A stretch of 64,000 nt of DNA from Volutella citrinella (GCA_034401135.1 JAWZSP010000001.1:558001-622000), one strand, 5' to 3'. Shown: positions 45,641 to 56,991, numbered from the stretch's first letter. Numbers and translations: made by a program. The notes: generated by a model from the letters alone, not told the origin.

Positions 45641-46786
45641 TCATGGAGTCTTGATCTCGGACCGGAACTTTTCCGTCCACTGCGTAAACTCATCGCTGGA
45701 GCCGTCCCACCCCAGGCACAGGACCTCGCTGGCCTTGGCCGCCTCGGCGAAGCACTCAGTCACGGCCTCGTCGATACCGTCGGGGTCCAACTCGTAGAAG
45801 GCCGCAGCCAGGTCGCCAAACTTGTCAGGGAGATGACGAAGCTTCTCGGCCGTCTCGTCCAGACGCTTCGGGAGGGTGGCGTTAGCCTCGCTGGGGGGCA
45901 GCGGCGGCAACTTCTTGAAGCGCCTCTTGCACAGGGCCTGGTAGAGAAGGACGACGAGGCGGAGGCGCTTGAGGGTAGACTCGAGTCGCGGCCGGATCTT
46001 GTCCGGGTCGGAGCGGGGGATGCCCTGTTGGAGGTCGTCCATGAAGTCGTCAAGCATCTTCTGCTTGGCGATGTGGGTGTTGTCTAGGTCATCCGCCAAG
46101 TCGTCCACCTCGTCCTCGTCCTCCTCCTCCTCCTCATCATCCGGCTCCTCGTCGCCCCACTCCTTCAGCTCCTCCATCACATCCTTCAGCGTGTCCCTCC
46201 ACTCCTCAGCCTTCTTGACGAAGAAGCCGCCAACACCTTGGTTGGCCAGGTTGGTGAGGTCGTCGCAGGCAGACCACAGCAGACCGGTCAGCGCCAAACT
46301 TCCCTTCTGGGACGAACCACCACCAAATCTATTCTTCTGGTCCCCGGAAAGAACTTTGCCGTCCTTGGGGATCCTCTCCAGCAGTCCAATCAACTCCAGG
46401 AAGACGCGCTGAGCTCGCCACGCCAGCTCCCGGCGCATCAGGACCGTGTACTTGGTCGCATCGCACGCCTCGACGGCGGCGGCCAGGCCGGGTATGGCGC
46501 CCTTGATGAGCTCTCGTACGACGTAGGAGACGGCGCTCGGGGTAAACGGCTCGTTGATGATGAGCAGGGACAGCTTCGTGCCGTGGGCACGGATCAGGGC
46601 GGCCGAGTCACGAGCGAGGGCCAAGGCGTCGACTGGTTCCGAGTCGACCGCGGAATTAGAGCTGGCTGTAGTACTCCGGTTCTTGTGAATCTCGGCCAGG
46701 GCAGTCTGGAGTTGCTGAAGGAGTGTCGTGGCCGTCTCGACGAGGGCATTGAGAGCCTGGACGGCGTTTTGATCGGGAGGGACCAT
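45641..46786 (-). CDS. GCIP-like (cyclin-D1-binding protein 1 family) protein
   Basis: A single exon, 381 residues from ATG 46786. The helical organisation and blocks such as LIINEPFTPSAVSYVVRELI, ELAWRAQRVFLELIGLL and TGLLWSACDDLTNL fit the Grap2/cyclin-D-interacting (GCIP) family of PF13324. Between two helical halves lies an acidic low-complexity run (EEPDDEEEEEDEDEVDDLADD). The human member CCNDBP1 binds cyclin D and HLH proteins; the fungal role is unknown. ATG 46786 was preferred because of its context (CCGCCATGG); the frame stays open to an ATG at 46852, which would add 22 residues rich in Lys. Confidence 0.8.
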   Translation of the reverse strand: MVPPDQNAVQALNALVETATTLLQQLQTALAEIHKNRSTTASSNSAVDSEPVDALALARDSAALIRAHGTKLSLLIINEPFTPSAVSYVVRELIKGAIPGLAAAVEACDATKYTVLMRRELAWRAQRVFLELIGLLERIPKDGKVLSGDQKNRFGGGSSQKGSLALTGLLWSACDDLTNLANQGVGGFFVKKAEEWRDTLKDVMEELKEWGDEEPDDEEEEEDEDEVDDLADDLDNTHIAKQKMLDDFMDDLQQGIPRSDPDKIRPRLESTLKRLRLVVLLYQALCKRRFKKLPPLPPSEANATLPKRLDETAEKLRHLPDKFGDLAAAFYELDPDGIDEAVTECFAEAAKASEVLCLGWDGSSDEFTQWTEKFRSEIKTP

Positions 46787-47452
46787 GGCGGGCCGAGTTT
46801 TGTCTTTTACTGAGCCTTTTGGATTGTTGGTATGTTTCCGCACAAGTGACACTTGGCTTGAGCCAGCCGGACTGGTGTGCTGAGCTTGTTATAGGGCTGA
46901 TGAGTCCTCTCTAGGCCGTGGTAGGTGGCCCTTGCAATTTTGGTGTTGGATGGAGGGGTTGTGGTCAATTATTTTTTCGTGCCCCTCATTGTGAAGATGC
47001 GCCCGCCCGGAAAAGCGGGGCAGGCACCCACCCCGCCAAAGCCCATGACAGGAAGCCGTGGTGTTCTTTTTATAGTGGCCGAGTCCCTGTGTCTAGCGAC
47101 CCGTGTTAGCGGCCTGGGCCCGAGCACTCGGGACTGTGAGCTGGCAGCTGCTGACGAGGATGATTGATCGTGCGACTAAATGTAAAGCTGAAACTATCAC
47201 CGAGGCTTAATTATGTCCTCGGATTGAATCAGTAGCAAGTCTCGCTGCAGTTGTCTGAAGTGTATCTGTTCCTGGAGCCCGGGCGCCGAGCCTGACCACG
47301 ATTCTTTGCTGCTGAGGGGTCGAAATGGAACAGCTGGTGACGGATGGTTGCCATGGCTGAACAACATCAATTAAATTAAATGCTCTATTAGTTATTTTAT
47401 GGTAGGGGCCTGTGTATTCTATTTGATAAAAGAAAACGCCGTGTCATGCCCA
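46787..47452. other. Intergenic
   Basis: Upstream region of the GCIP-like gene and 3' region of the CFEM receptor gene. An AT-rich segment lies at 47365-47460. No gene or repeat is recognised. Confidence 0.5.
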
Positions 47453-49018
47453 TTATTGTGCACTACCGTTTAATATTTCCTCTCCCGACCCCCTTCGTGA
47501 GCTTGCACTGGATCGTTTCGAATTAGATCTCGTCTTAGACTCCGCAGCCTCTCCACCATCACCGGCGTTGTCCCTTCTCTCCTTTTGCTCTTCTGGTGCG
47601 GCCTCTACGGGTGCCGCTTCAGGGTCCCCGATTACACGCCGTCCACTTCTCGACGTGGCCTTGGATGCCGTGTCGCGAGACCCGCTCGAGCCGTAGCCCA
47701 GAGCCCTGGGGAAGAGCTCGGCAAACAGCACGCGGATGGAAGGCATGCAGGCGCAGATGATTCCGATTTGCAGCTCCAGCGACGACCAGAGTGATACGTC
47801 GGCAAAATCCCACGTCGGGTTGATGGACCCTTGGGTGTACTTTACCAGGGTATGAAGGCGCACGATGCTGATGACGGTGACGCTGGGGGGCTATCAAATT
47901 CTGTTCATCACGGAGAGGAGGCGCTTCACTTACAAGGTGCCGACGACAAACATCAGGCCCGCCTCAATCTTCTTGCGGAAACTCAGATTCAGCTTCCGGA
48001 GCTGAGACAGGGGGATGCCCAGCATCCACAGGTCCAGAGCAATGCTGACAGCGGCGCAAGCCCAGGCGTTGGCGTTGAGGCCAATGCACTTGCCCTTGTG
48101 CTCGCCGTCCCAGTTGGTCCAGAAGTAGCTGATGGGCTGACACTGGAGCACGCTGATGAGCAGGAGGACCAGCCCGCTGAGGAAGTTGAAGGCGATGGTG
48201 CCGAGGATGAGTCGGTGGATGGGCCGATCGGTGAAAAGGCGCAGGTAGAAGAAGAGCAGCGACGCCTTGATGAGGGTGAGAGTGGCGATGTAGGGCGGGA
48301 GGATGGCGTAGCAGTACTTGACAAAGTGGTACAGGTTGTCGATATCCATGGCCCAGATGTCACGGCCCAGCCCGTAGCCCTGAATGCCGTACTGCGCGAT
48401 GACGAAGCTCACGCAGCTGGTGAGGCCGGCACCCAGCGCGCACCAGTCGTCGGCCTCGATCTTGCGGTGCCGGTACAGCTTGAACAGCAGCCGCTGCGCG
48501 AGGGCAAGTATCACGAGGACCTGGAAGATGGGAGGGATAATGAGCTGTCTGAGGTCTCGGCGCTCAGGGAGCTCGCAGTATTCGCCGGTGGCCTTCATGG
48601 CGTCTATCGAGTGAAAGAGATTGTCAGTCAGTCGCCATCTCGGCGATTCGGTTCCAGAATGGGAGACCACGCGAGCGACCTACAGGCGATTTCCCTGATG
48701 GTGCAGCCCGATTGACCGACTCCCATGGCGGTTGCTTGCATCGGGTTTTTGCCACAGAAGCAGGCCGCGTCGGAAAACGAGCATGTCTCATTCTTGAATA
48801 TCACTCTCATGCTCGACCCCTGGGCAGATAGCAGCGAGGTTAGCATACGAGGACCGCAAAATCGGGGAGAGAGAGGCGATCCGCACCGGACAGCTGGGAA
48901 GCGACTGAAATGCGGTGGGCAAATCGGGCTGTGATGCGCATTCAGCTCGAGGCACGGCGGCCAGCAGCAGGATAGATAGAATCCCCTGCCATATCCGCGG
49001 CGCGGGCTTCTTCATCAT
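47453..49018 (-). CDS. CFEM-domain seven-transmembrane receptor (Pth11-like / rhodopsin-type)
   Basis: Four exons (49018-48887, 48819-48684, 48603-47934, 47882-47453) encode 455 residues. A signal peptide (ILSILLLAAVPRAEC) is followed by a CFEM-type segment with LPSC, ETC, AACFCG, SGC and EYCELP. One of the eight expected cysteines, the one three residues after LPSC, is not there in this splice form. The transmembrane part has seven helices with fungal rhodopsin-domain marks: ADDWCALGAG, ATLTLIKASLLFFYLRLF and the closing LGIPLSQLRKLNLSFRKK; the last exon adds WSSLELQIGIICACMPSIRVL. The cytosolic tail is Ser/Glu-rich. Relatives include Magnaporthe Pth11, a plasma-membrane receptor needed for surface sensing. 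Ligand is unknown. Confidence 0.9.
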
Positions 49019-49900
49019 GGTGATTTTCAGCTGCGGAAATACTTGACGAGATCAAGCAAGGATGCTACCCCGAGATGGGGTGGACCCGGCGCCGGTTTTG
49101 CAGACGGGGATCCATGGCCGCCATCCCCATTCCTCCGCGGCCTCATGACGATTCTCCGCTGGAATCCCCGTTGATGCACTGCCACGCCGTCAGCGGATGA
49201 TTGCGGAGTCGCCTAAAAGTTTGTGTCGGATGCGTGGCCGTGGTTGAGTCTTTAGGCTTTCGGCATTCGGCGCACCTAATCGGGGCGGGTCTAGAGCTGG
49301 CCCATTGCGACGCATTCCCGAGGCCGTCGCGGAGCGGGTGGGCCCGGGAGGGACGGACATGGCTACGGCGACGGGCCTCCACCTCCACAGTCCACACACA
49401 CTCTTGGGTGCTGCACATTTGAGACACTGTCGCATTCCCCCGCTTCCTCGGCGACCATCGCGAAGCACCGTGCTGTCGACGGCCAAAAGACCTCCACTGG
49501 CAAGACTGGCAACCTGGCGAACTGCTGGCAGTGGTGTGGGAGGCGAATCTCGATGCGGAAGCCATTCGGCCCAACATTCCAGTTCCACCGAGCTTCCGAC
49601 CTGCCGAGGTGCGTTTAGACTTTGGGTGCACATAGCATCCGGCCTTGGCCGTTGTCGCATGTGGCGCGCAGCTTTCCGCTTTATTTGCATGGCGTGAAGA
49701 ACTCGGCTCAACAGGAGCATCAACTCACTTAAAATCTCAGACTCAGACACCCTGAGATATTAATTCTCCCGGGGCTTCCAACTGGCAAGACGATAAAACT
49801 CCGCACCCGCCAGACTACTAAGTTAGTAACTATGAATGAGCGTTAGCCGTTGCCATTTGCTGCCATCCGCACACGGCATGACTGACGTGGGCCCTTCTGC

Positions 49901-49933
49901 CTTGTTGCGCCTCGTTGCGCCTCGTTGCGCCTC
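49901..49933 (+). repeat. Three 10-bp repeats
   Basis: CTTGTTGCGC, CTCGTTGCGC and CTCGTTGCGC follow each other directly, then CTC. Confidence 0.85.
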
Positions 49934-49960
49934 ACTACTTAAGTACCCAGTGAATTGTAG

Positions 49961-50040
49961 GGCTGCCCCTGAAGTCCTGCATATGCACCTCAAGTACTGT
50001 ATATGCACCTCAAGTCCCTTGACTGCACCCCCAAGTAGCT
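49961..50040 (+). repeat. Four tandem 20-bp repeats
   Basis: Units of exactly 20 bp start at 49961, 49981, 50001 and 50021. The two central ones are nearly identical (ATATGCACCTCAAGTACTGT and ATATGCACCTCAAGTCCCTT); the outer ones share the TGCMCC and AAGT cores. The array ends about 100 bp before the C2H2 gene ATG. Confidence 0.8.
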
Positions 50041-50143
50041 AGTCAGGCTGAGCGCGCTGGCCAATACCCCAAATGCAGCAGATGTACCGCTTATTGATAG
50101 GATATACACTCATCTAGCATCTAACTACCGCATTGAGGCTGCA

Positions 50144-51688
50144 ATGACTGAAATTAGTATTTATTATTCGCCTGCCAAGCACAATTGCACTCTTCATCTC
50201 TCTGGTCTCTCCTGTCTACTTCCGCTGCCCGTCGAAGCCTTCGTGGCGCCTTCACGAAAAATGTTGTCCCTTGTCTTTTACCGGGATGCAGGTACCGAGT
50301 GGCCCTTGCCTCCACGGACTTTTTTCTTTCGTGTTATAGACGACCTTCGCAAGGCACTCGCTGAATGGTCTGATGAAGATGATCCTGGTAACGCCGTATT
50401 CAAGTCCAAACTCGAGGTCCTGCTCAAAGGCCTTTTGAGGTTGCACTTCTCGATGCTTAGGCTCTTGGGTGCTCTTTTTTTGGCAGCCGCCCATATACAC
50501 CCATTGGCCGGATTTCCTCGCAATGTACGGCCCCGGTGCACAACTATGCCATGGACCATATGGCCAGCGTTGGTGGTGCTCTGGGGCGTGTGCTGGATGT
50601 TTTATCCCTCCCCCACGGAAGGCACCGTTCAAGCTGACTGGGATTTCCTTGCATCCCAAGGTGGGTTTTCCATCCCCTTTCATACCATGTATAGAGGCGT
50701 ATTCTAATTGCAAGACAGAGTATCTAGATCCGGCGTATCCCTTGGATCTGTTCAACTTCGACGAAAGCCACAATGATGCATTGGCGCCCGTTGCATCAGA
50801 CTGGGTCCCAGCAAGCACCACAATGGTGAATTTCGTCGGCACTGGGGAGTTGTCCATGAGCTCCGTGGGCCCTGACCAAAACCTCGAGGGCGTCATCAAT
50901 ACTCTGTCGGCCAAAGACCAAGATCGGATGGCGGCAAGCTGTGCACAAGTGGAGAGCGCGACTTACTCCAACAGCCAGCCGCCGCCCTCAATCCAAACGA
51001 CCTTGCCTCCCCCACCCAGAAACTTCGACCATGGCCACGGTGATGGTAGCAGAAGCGTGATGATTCCCCCGTCACCAGCGCGGTATGTCTCAAGTGAAAT
51101 ATATGTGGAAGCATGATGCTTCAGACTAACTGTTGGCGGATCAGCGGAAACCCCGAGAATCTGTGCCCCGACTGCGGCTCTAGCTTCACACGGAAGTTTC
51201 AGTTGAACAGACACAGAGAAGAAAAACACGGTCACAAGTCCTTCGCGTGCCCTTTCCCAGAATGTACTGCGGCCCCGACAAAGCGCGAGAGCAATCTACG
51301 GCGTCATCTACGTACCAGTAAGAAGCACCTGCTGAGCGATTCGGAGATAGACAGGTTGCTATCCAGCCAGGGAACTACCGACAATTCCTCTCAGTTCCCA
51401 TCAAGTGCACAACCTTTAGGGAGTGGTGAACACCATGGCCCAACAGAAAAAAGGAGAAAGGGATCTTCTGAATGTGATGGGGGCTGCAATGGACGCAATA
51501 CAATGGAGAAACGCCAGAAGGTTGGTCCAGAAGCTGAGGCCGAGAAGGAGCGGATACAGGCGGATGCGGAAAAATTACGACTTGAGAGGGAGAATCTGCG
51601 ACTCCGAGAGGAAAACCTACGACTTCGAGAGGAGAATTTGCAACTCCGTGAGGAGAAGTTCCAGAGACTAACCAACTGCGGAGAGTAG
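50144..51688 (+). CDS. C2H2 zinc-finger protein with C-terminal coiled coil
   Basis: The 3' part is secure: an exon ending at 51082 joins through a 62-nt GTATGT...CAG intron to 51145-51688. The spliced protein reads PPSPARGNPENLCPDCGSS, then two C2H2 fingers (CPDC...H-x4-H in NRHREEKH; CPFPEC...H in RRHLRTSKKH), the pairing usual for fungal DNA-binding proteins. The C-terminus is a coiled coil of repeated LRLREEN heptads. The 5' part is uncertain: a frame from ATG 50144 and another frame running up to 51082 must be joined by an intron around 50450-50730 that I could not fix. A candidate GTGGGT donor near 50659 would leave an intron of only 34 nt. Targets are unknown. Confidence 0.6.
51575..51658 (+). 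repeat. Four tandem 21-bp coding repeats (heptads)
   Basis: Units of 21 bp start at 51575, 51596, 51617 and 51638, each encoding one heptad of the type LRLREEN, in the coiled coil of the C2H2 protein. Confidence 0.85.
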
Positions 51689-52464
51689 ATTGAATAGAAG
51701 AAGCGCTGGGCTCGGGTAAAAGCTTGGGTTTGTGACTTGTCCGTTAGGCTTCAAAACCTTTGCCTCAAATGAAATGAGGCTTGAACCCATGCACGCTGTT
51801 CATGGGGCCCTGCTGCTAGGAACGCGAAGTGGATGTGCAGGAGAACAAGAAATCGGGCTCTGTGGAAGGCGGTTGGGTTTGAAGTCACGTGTCTAGATGT
51901 TGAGGGACTGGCCACCAACAAGGTACCACTGGTTGCTGTGTGAAAAAGCAACGCCACTCACTCAGTATTTGTATCTAACGGGCCCTACTTTTATTAAGTC
52001 AGGTTCAAAATGGGAGACGTCTGATTTGAGAGTTTGAGACCATCTCCTAGTCCTTGAAGGGATTGCTTCTTAGAGCAGGGTTGGTTTGATAGGCTTCGTT
52101 GAGGGTATGGGAGCAACCCTTTCTGAGTCAATATTGAAGAAACTGCTCCAATCCTGGAGTTACATCTTGGCTTGAGCTAGTCCATCAAGCGTATGGGCGG
52201 CAGCACTGTGGCGAAGAAACCCTTCACATGGTTGCGCAACATTGTTTTCATAAGCCAATCAACCCCAAGATCGGCCAACGCCGAAGTATACCTTGAACTA
52301 TCCAACTTCTCACTGACATGTATCCCATCTGTATCTCCATCAGCAGTTCATAGACCAACTCCGCAACTCCATGCTACGTATTCAATCAAATTAGTCTCGA
52401 TCGATAGTTTGAGCCAACTCTCCATTCGTGCCTCTTGATGCACCCCGCCGATAGGTCACGAGTG
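51689..52464. other. Convergent intergenic region
   Basis: About 0.8 kb between the ends of the C2H2 gene and the CK1 pseudokinase gene; no gene, RNA or repeat recognised. Confidence 0.5.
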
Positions 52465-54064
52465 TTATGATGATTTTGTCCAGTCATACACCGAATCATA
52501 CTTGAAACCCTCCCGATCCATCTGATCTCGGAAGATCTTCCGCAAGCGGTCGTAATTGGGCTCCTCATCGAATGAAATACATTGCACGCTTTCAAGATAC
52601 ACGACGAACGCCTTGGGAAGCCCTTTGCACAGGTCCTTGTTCGTCGTCGCCATCTTCTTCTTGGCAACACGTTCGGATTCTTCCCGCACAGAACTAGCAC
52701 GGATGCCCTGCCAGGGCAACGACCCGCGCAAGAAATGAATAAACATGTAGCCAAGCGATATCAGATCGTCTCGGCGCGAGGACTCGATGCCAAGGTGGTG
52801 ATCGATGGCTGCGTAGCGAGCAGGGCTGATGGGCTTCTTGTCCTCGGTATAGGGAATGTGGCGGCCCGTCGAGTCGCGATACTTCTTGGCTCGGTTGAAT
52901 TTTATGGCATAGACGCGGTTGCCTCGCCTGCCCATACCCATGACGAAGTGCTGGGGCGAGATGCTCCTGTGGAGGTACGACTTGCTGTGGATGTGCTCGA
53001 TGCGGGTGAGGAGCTGGTCGGCAAGCAGCAGAACCGTCTTGAGAGAAAACTTGCCGCCGCAGTAGTTGCACAGGCTCTTTAGATTTGGGCCCATAATTTG
53101 AACGACCATGGCCTGGTAATCGTCCTGGACAGACCAGTAGATCTCGGGGATCCCGAAACCTCCCGCGAGGGCCCTGTAGACGGAGGCTTCGTGCTCGAGC
53201 TTCCTCTTCTTGGAGGGGCGCGTCTCCAGCTTGATTGCGACTTGATCCCCAGAGACGAGGTCCTTGGCAAAGTAGATGTCATGCTTGCGGCTGAGCCTCT
53301 CGGTGATTTTATATTTGCTACCAATGCGAAGGTCCTAGAAGCATGTATCAGCAACAGCGAGCTATGTGAGTCGAGATTAAGGTCGTCTTGGCAGTGTTGG
53401 CATTTGAACGAGAGCAGCAGCTCCTCATTCACGAGGCCGCCTCGGATAGTTGGGCTTAGAGAGGAGACTCACGAGTTTCTCGGGGGTCTTGTCCTTGACA
53501 TCATCCTCATCGGTCGACTCCTCAGATTCGTCCGAATCACCAGCATCGGGCGGTAGCGGCGGAATCCTGCTGATTGGACGTGATTGGGACATGCGCTGGT
53601 ACTGCTCCGTCAGTGCCGTCAGCGTCCGGTTCCGCACGGCCTTCGAGTCGGCATGAATGGCGTCGTGGTTCGGGTGGATGTTGAGAAGCAGGTGGTTCGT
53701 CGTGTTGGAGCTGCTCAAGAGCGTTATGACGCTAGTCTGGAGCGTAATCAGCTGCTCCATCAAAGCGACCCGTCCCATTTCTGCCGTTGTCAGTGGTGGT
53801 GATCCCCTCAAGCGCAAGACAAGGTGGGGTGGGGGGGACGTTACCATCACCTTGGCCAAAGACTTGGCCCAGTCGCCGATAGTCGGCTTCATATTGGGAG
53901 TTGACGGTGCGGCCGCTGTACTCGAGTGAATTCTGCAGCTCGGTGTTCTTCTCCTCCTCTAGGCGTCTCCTCCGTCGCACCCTCCAGGCCCTGTATTCAA
54001 CTGCGATTGCGCCAAAAGCCGAGACGATTGCGGGGACGAGGGCGGCAACCTCCAGGCCGGACAT
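52465..54064 (-). CDS. CK1-family pseudokinase with N-terminal membrane-type segment
   Basis: Three exons (54064-53845, 53780-53473, 53334-52465) encode 465 residues. Residues 4-22 are hydrophobic, followed by an arginine cluster (28-34), a helical region, and an acidic linker (about 150-167). From 177 the protein follows casein kinase 1 closely: RIGSKYKI, VAIKLE (Lys211), KFSLKTVLLLADQL, SRRDDLISLGYMF and GSLPWQG, up to the KIFRDQMDREGF block. The catalytic parts are destroyed: the glycine loop is replaced by ERLSRKHD, HRD reads H298-R-S300, and DFG reads K321-F-N323. Phosphotransfer is therefore unlikely. The kinase fold most likely serves as a binding or sensing module. The N-terminus resembles in layout the HeLo/HeLo-like membrane helices of fungal death effectors, but this is a weak pattern match. 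Confidence 0.85.
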
Positions 54065-55140
54065 GGTAGCCGGGGAGGGATGGGGGACGAGCAGAGGGAG
54101 ACGAAAAGGATCCTCTTATCGAGATTTCGGGCGGCGAGTCGCGTGGTATTAGATTTATATCCTCGGTTGCGTTCAGTGGTAGCTTGTAATTGCATCGGCT
54201 CCTAACCAGCCAGGAAATGCAGAGCAGGCCCGAGGAGTAAAGCGATCAGGCTGCTGAAATGCATCTCGAGGCATGTTGGCCGCCACGTGACTGGGTGGCT
54301 GAGCTGAGCTGAAAGTTGATTATGTGCAGAGGATTCTCCTCGTAGGGAGCCTAACTGCTCGATGGCTGTGTTATTCTGTTGCTGCAGGGGTTTCGACAGT
54401 GAGGCAGCCAAGTTGGGGGCGGATGTTACATCATCAGATCAGATCTAGACCGGGAAAAAGATGCTAGCGGCGCAAGTGCCGAGAAAGGTGATAGAAGGAT
54501 GGAATGGATAGACACGGAAGAGAAGGAGAAAAGGAACTGGGGTGAATGGGGAATACTAGTAGATTGCATGCGTTCAGTCAGGGAAGGAGGCAGACGATTC
54601 TGGGTAAGGTAGACCATGGTCCCTCTGTTAGCTATCCCCTGTAAGCAGACTGGAAATGGTGCGTGGCGGCCCAGAAGTTAATACCCCCTTCGGCGCAAAC
54701 ACCATGACTTTCAACGGGAGACTCACCGCTTTGTTTTCATATATTTATCCTAACTGTGTTGTTTCACAAACTTCGTCTCCGTCTCGTGGCCCAATGAATT
54801 ACCGGCGGTTGTCGTGATGCCAACTCCAGTACAACTTACCCACTAAATTCGTTCTGGACGTGTGCCTCGCGGGCCTGGGGTCCAACGTGCTGTAGGCTAA
54901 GCTTCAACGCCGTGTCGGCCCCCACACGAGACCCACTGTGTACCTGGCGGACGCACCTTACCCAATCGGAGCCCCTAGCTGCTGAGGTGGCCCCAACTCA
55001 ACTTCACAGACTCCAACCACTGCCAGGCCACGGCTACAGTGCAGTAGAGAGCAGTTGCAACTCCCCCTCGCTTTCGTCTCCTCCATCACCACCTCCCACA
55101 AGCGAAGTGACTGGACCCTCCCAACAGCCAATCGCCCAAG
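54065..55140. other. Divergent intergenic region
   Basis: Shared upstream region of the pseudokinase gene and the glucosidase II beta gene. Purine-rich at 54460-54550 (plus strand). Nothing further is recognised. Confidence 0.5.
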
Positions 55141-56991
55141 ATGCACCATCCTCAGTCTTGGGCCCTGCTGAGCGCCATCTACGCCTTCACACTGGCGGCT
55201 GCAGGCGGCCTGCCCCGTGGAGTTGGCCCTGACTGTGAGATGCCCTGGCCTTGTTCTCCTTGACCTGCCCACCGCCATGCCATATCATGACTTGTCCGAG
55301 CTGACCCCCATCTCCCTCTACAGTCGCCGTCCACTATCAGGGCAAGGATGACTTCTCCTGTATCACCAATGCTGCCATCAAGCTGAGCTTGAGCCAGATC
55401 AACGACAACAGCTGCGACTGCCCCGATGGCTCTGACGAGCCTGGCACCACCGCCTGCGCCCACATCGATCCTCTCTCTCCCGAACAGCCCCTCGCCGGCT
55501 CTCAGTCTGGCTCTACAAACACGAAGAACCCCCTACCTGGCTTCTGGTGCGCCAATGAGGGTCATGTTGGCATGTATGTGCCCTACACCTTTGTCAACGA
55601 CGGCGTCTGCGACTACGAACTGTGCTGCGACGGCTCCGAGGAGTACTCATCCGTGGGCGGCGTCAAGTGCGAGAACAAATGTGCCGAGATTGGCAAGGAG
55701 CATCGCCGCAAGGAGGAGGAACGACGGAAGAACATGGAAAAGGCCAGCGCCAAGCGCAACACCATGACCGCCGAGGCCAAGGAGCTGCGCCGGCGCCTCA
55801 GTGAAAGGGTCACCGCCCTCGAGGCCGAGATCCGCAGCCTGGAGATCAAGAAGGACGACCTCGAGAAGAAATACAAGGAGACGGAGAAGCAGCAGAGGGG
55901 CAAGGTCGTCCGCGGCGCTGGCACCGGCGGGAACCTCGGCGTGCTGATGGGACTGGCCAAGACCCGCGTCACCGAGCTGCGCGAGACCCTGCAGAAGGTT
56001 GTCGACCACCGTGACGACTTGCGCGACAAGGTCGATGAGCTCGAGGGCATTCTCGCCAGGTTCAAGGACGAGTACAACCCCAACTTCAACGACGAGGGCG
56101 TCAAGGCGGCCGTCAAGGGTTGGGAGGATTACGCCGCCCGCAAGGAGGCTGAGGGCAGCGTCGAAAAGATTCGCGATGTTGACGTGATCAACGTCCTCAA
56201 GGAGGATAGCGAGACAAACGGCATCAACTGGAGCGAGTTTGAGAGCGTCGGTGGCGATGACACCGAAGTCCGTAAGTCGACCCTCAACTAACAATACTCG
56301 CAACCTCCAGTCCGACATGCTAACCCACCTAGTCTACGACTTCCAGGCGTATCTCCCTGCCTTCCTGGGCAACATGCTTGAGAGCACCCTCGACAGCATT
56401 CGCGTCTGGGCCATCCAGAACGGCATCCTCGCCGATAACACGGAGCCCGGCACCGAGTCGACGCTCGTCAAGGCGGCGCGAGAGGCCTTTGAGGCCGCCG
56501 AGCGGGACCTCGGCGACAAGATCAAGTCGCGCGACGGCGAGAAGGCGGACCTCGATAAGAACTACGGGCCCGACGACATCTTCCGCGCCCTCAAGGGCAA
56601 GAAGGTCAGCCTGGACGCCGGTGAGTACACGTACGAGCTCACGTGGCTCGAGACGACGTCGCAAAGGTCCAAAAAGGGCCACGGCACCACCAACATGGGC
56701 CACTTTGAGCGCATCGATCGCGAGGTGGCCGACGACGAGGAGCGCGTCGACGGCAAGAGCCTCGGCAAGGGCGAGCGCATGGTGCTGCGTTACGAGGACG
56801 GCCAGCAGTGCTGGAACGGACCTCGCCGGAGGACCGATGTCTGGCTGGGCTGCGCCGAGACGGAGGAGCTGTGGCGCGTCAGCGAGTCTGAGAAGTGCGT
56901 CTACAAGATGGAGGTGGGCACGCCCGCCGCCTGTGATCCCGCAGATGCCAAGGCCAACAAGGGAGCCGCCCACGCAAAGGATGAGCTTTGA
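55141..56991 (+). CDS. Glucosidase II beta subunit (PRKCSH-like), ER lumen
   Basis: Non-catalytic subunit of ER glucosidase II, which trims the inner glucoses of N-glycans; it holds the alpha subunit in the ER and recognises mannose through an MRH domain. Exons 55141-55234, 55324-56271 and 56333-56991 encode 566 residues. Visible are a signal peptide (LLSAIYAFTLAAAGG), two LDL-receptor-class-A-like cysteine motifs (NDNSCDCPDGSDEPG; NDGVCDYELCCDGSEE), a long coiled coil (about 185-330), and the C-terminal MRH region with MVLRYEDGQQCWNGPRRRTDV and the CAETEELWRVSE strand. The last four residues are KDEL, an ER-retrieval signal. The first intron follows the signal peptide exon. Confidence 0.94.

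Larger units (their letters stand above)
49019..50143. other. Divergent intergenic region with two tandem repeat arrays
   Basis: Between the CFEM receptor and the C2H2 gene. Frames on both strands at 49190-49750 lack protein character. The right part holds a 10-bp and a 20-bp repeat array (separate entries). Confidence 0.55.

Noticed and set aside
46238..46813. Plus-strand frame of 191 codons
   Set aside because: Lies wholly opposite the GCIP-like coding sequence, which has recognisable family blocks.
47831..48715. Plus-strand frame of 294 codons
   Set aside because: Antisense of the CFEM receptor's transmembrane exon; acidic repetitive product with no family features.
49190..49750. Minus-strand frame of 186 codons with a CLKCAAPKSVC segment
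   Set aside because: The cysteine spacing does not fit a zinc cluster or zinc finger, and the plus strand is open over the same bases.
49901..50040. CRISPR-like array
   Set aside because: The repeats are directly adjacent without unique spacers, and the genome is eukaryotic.
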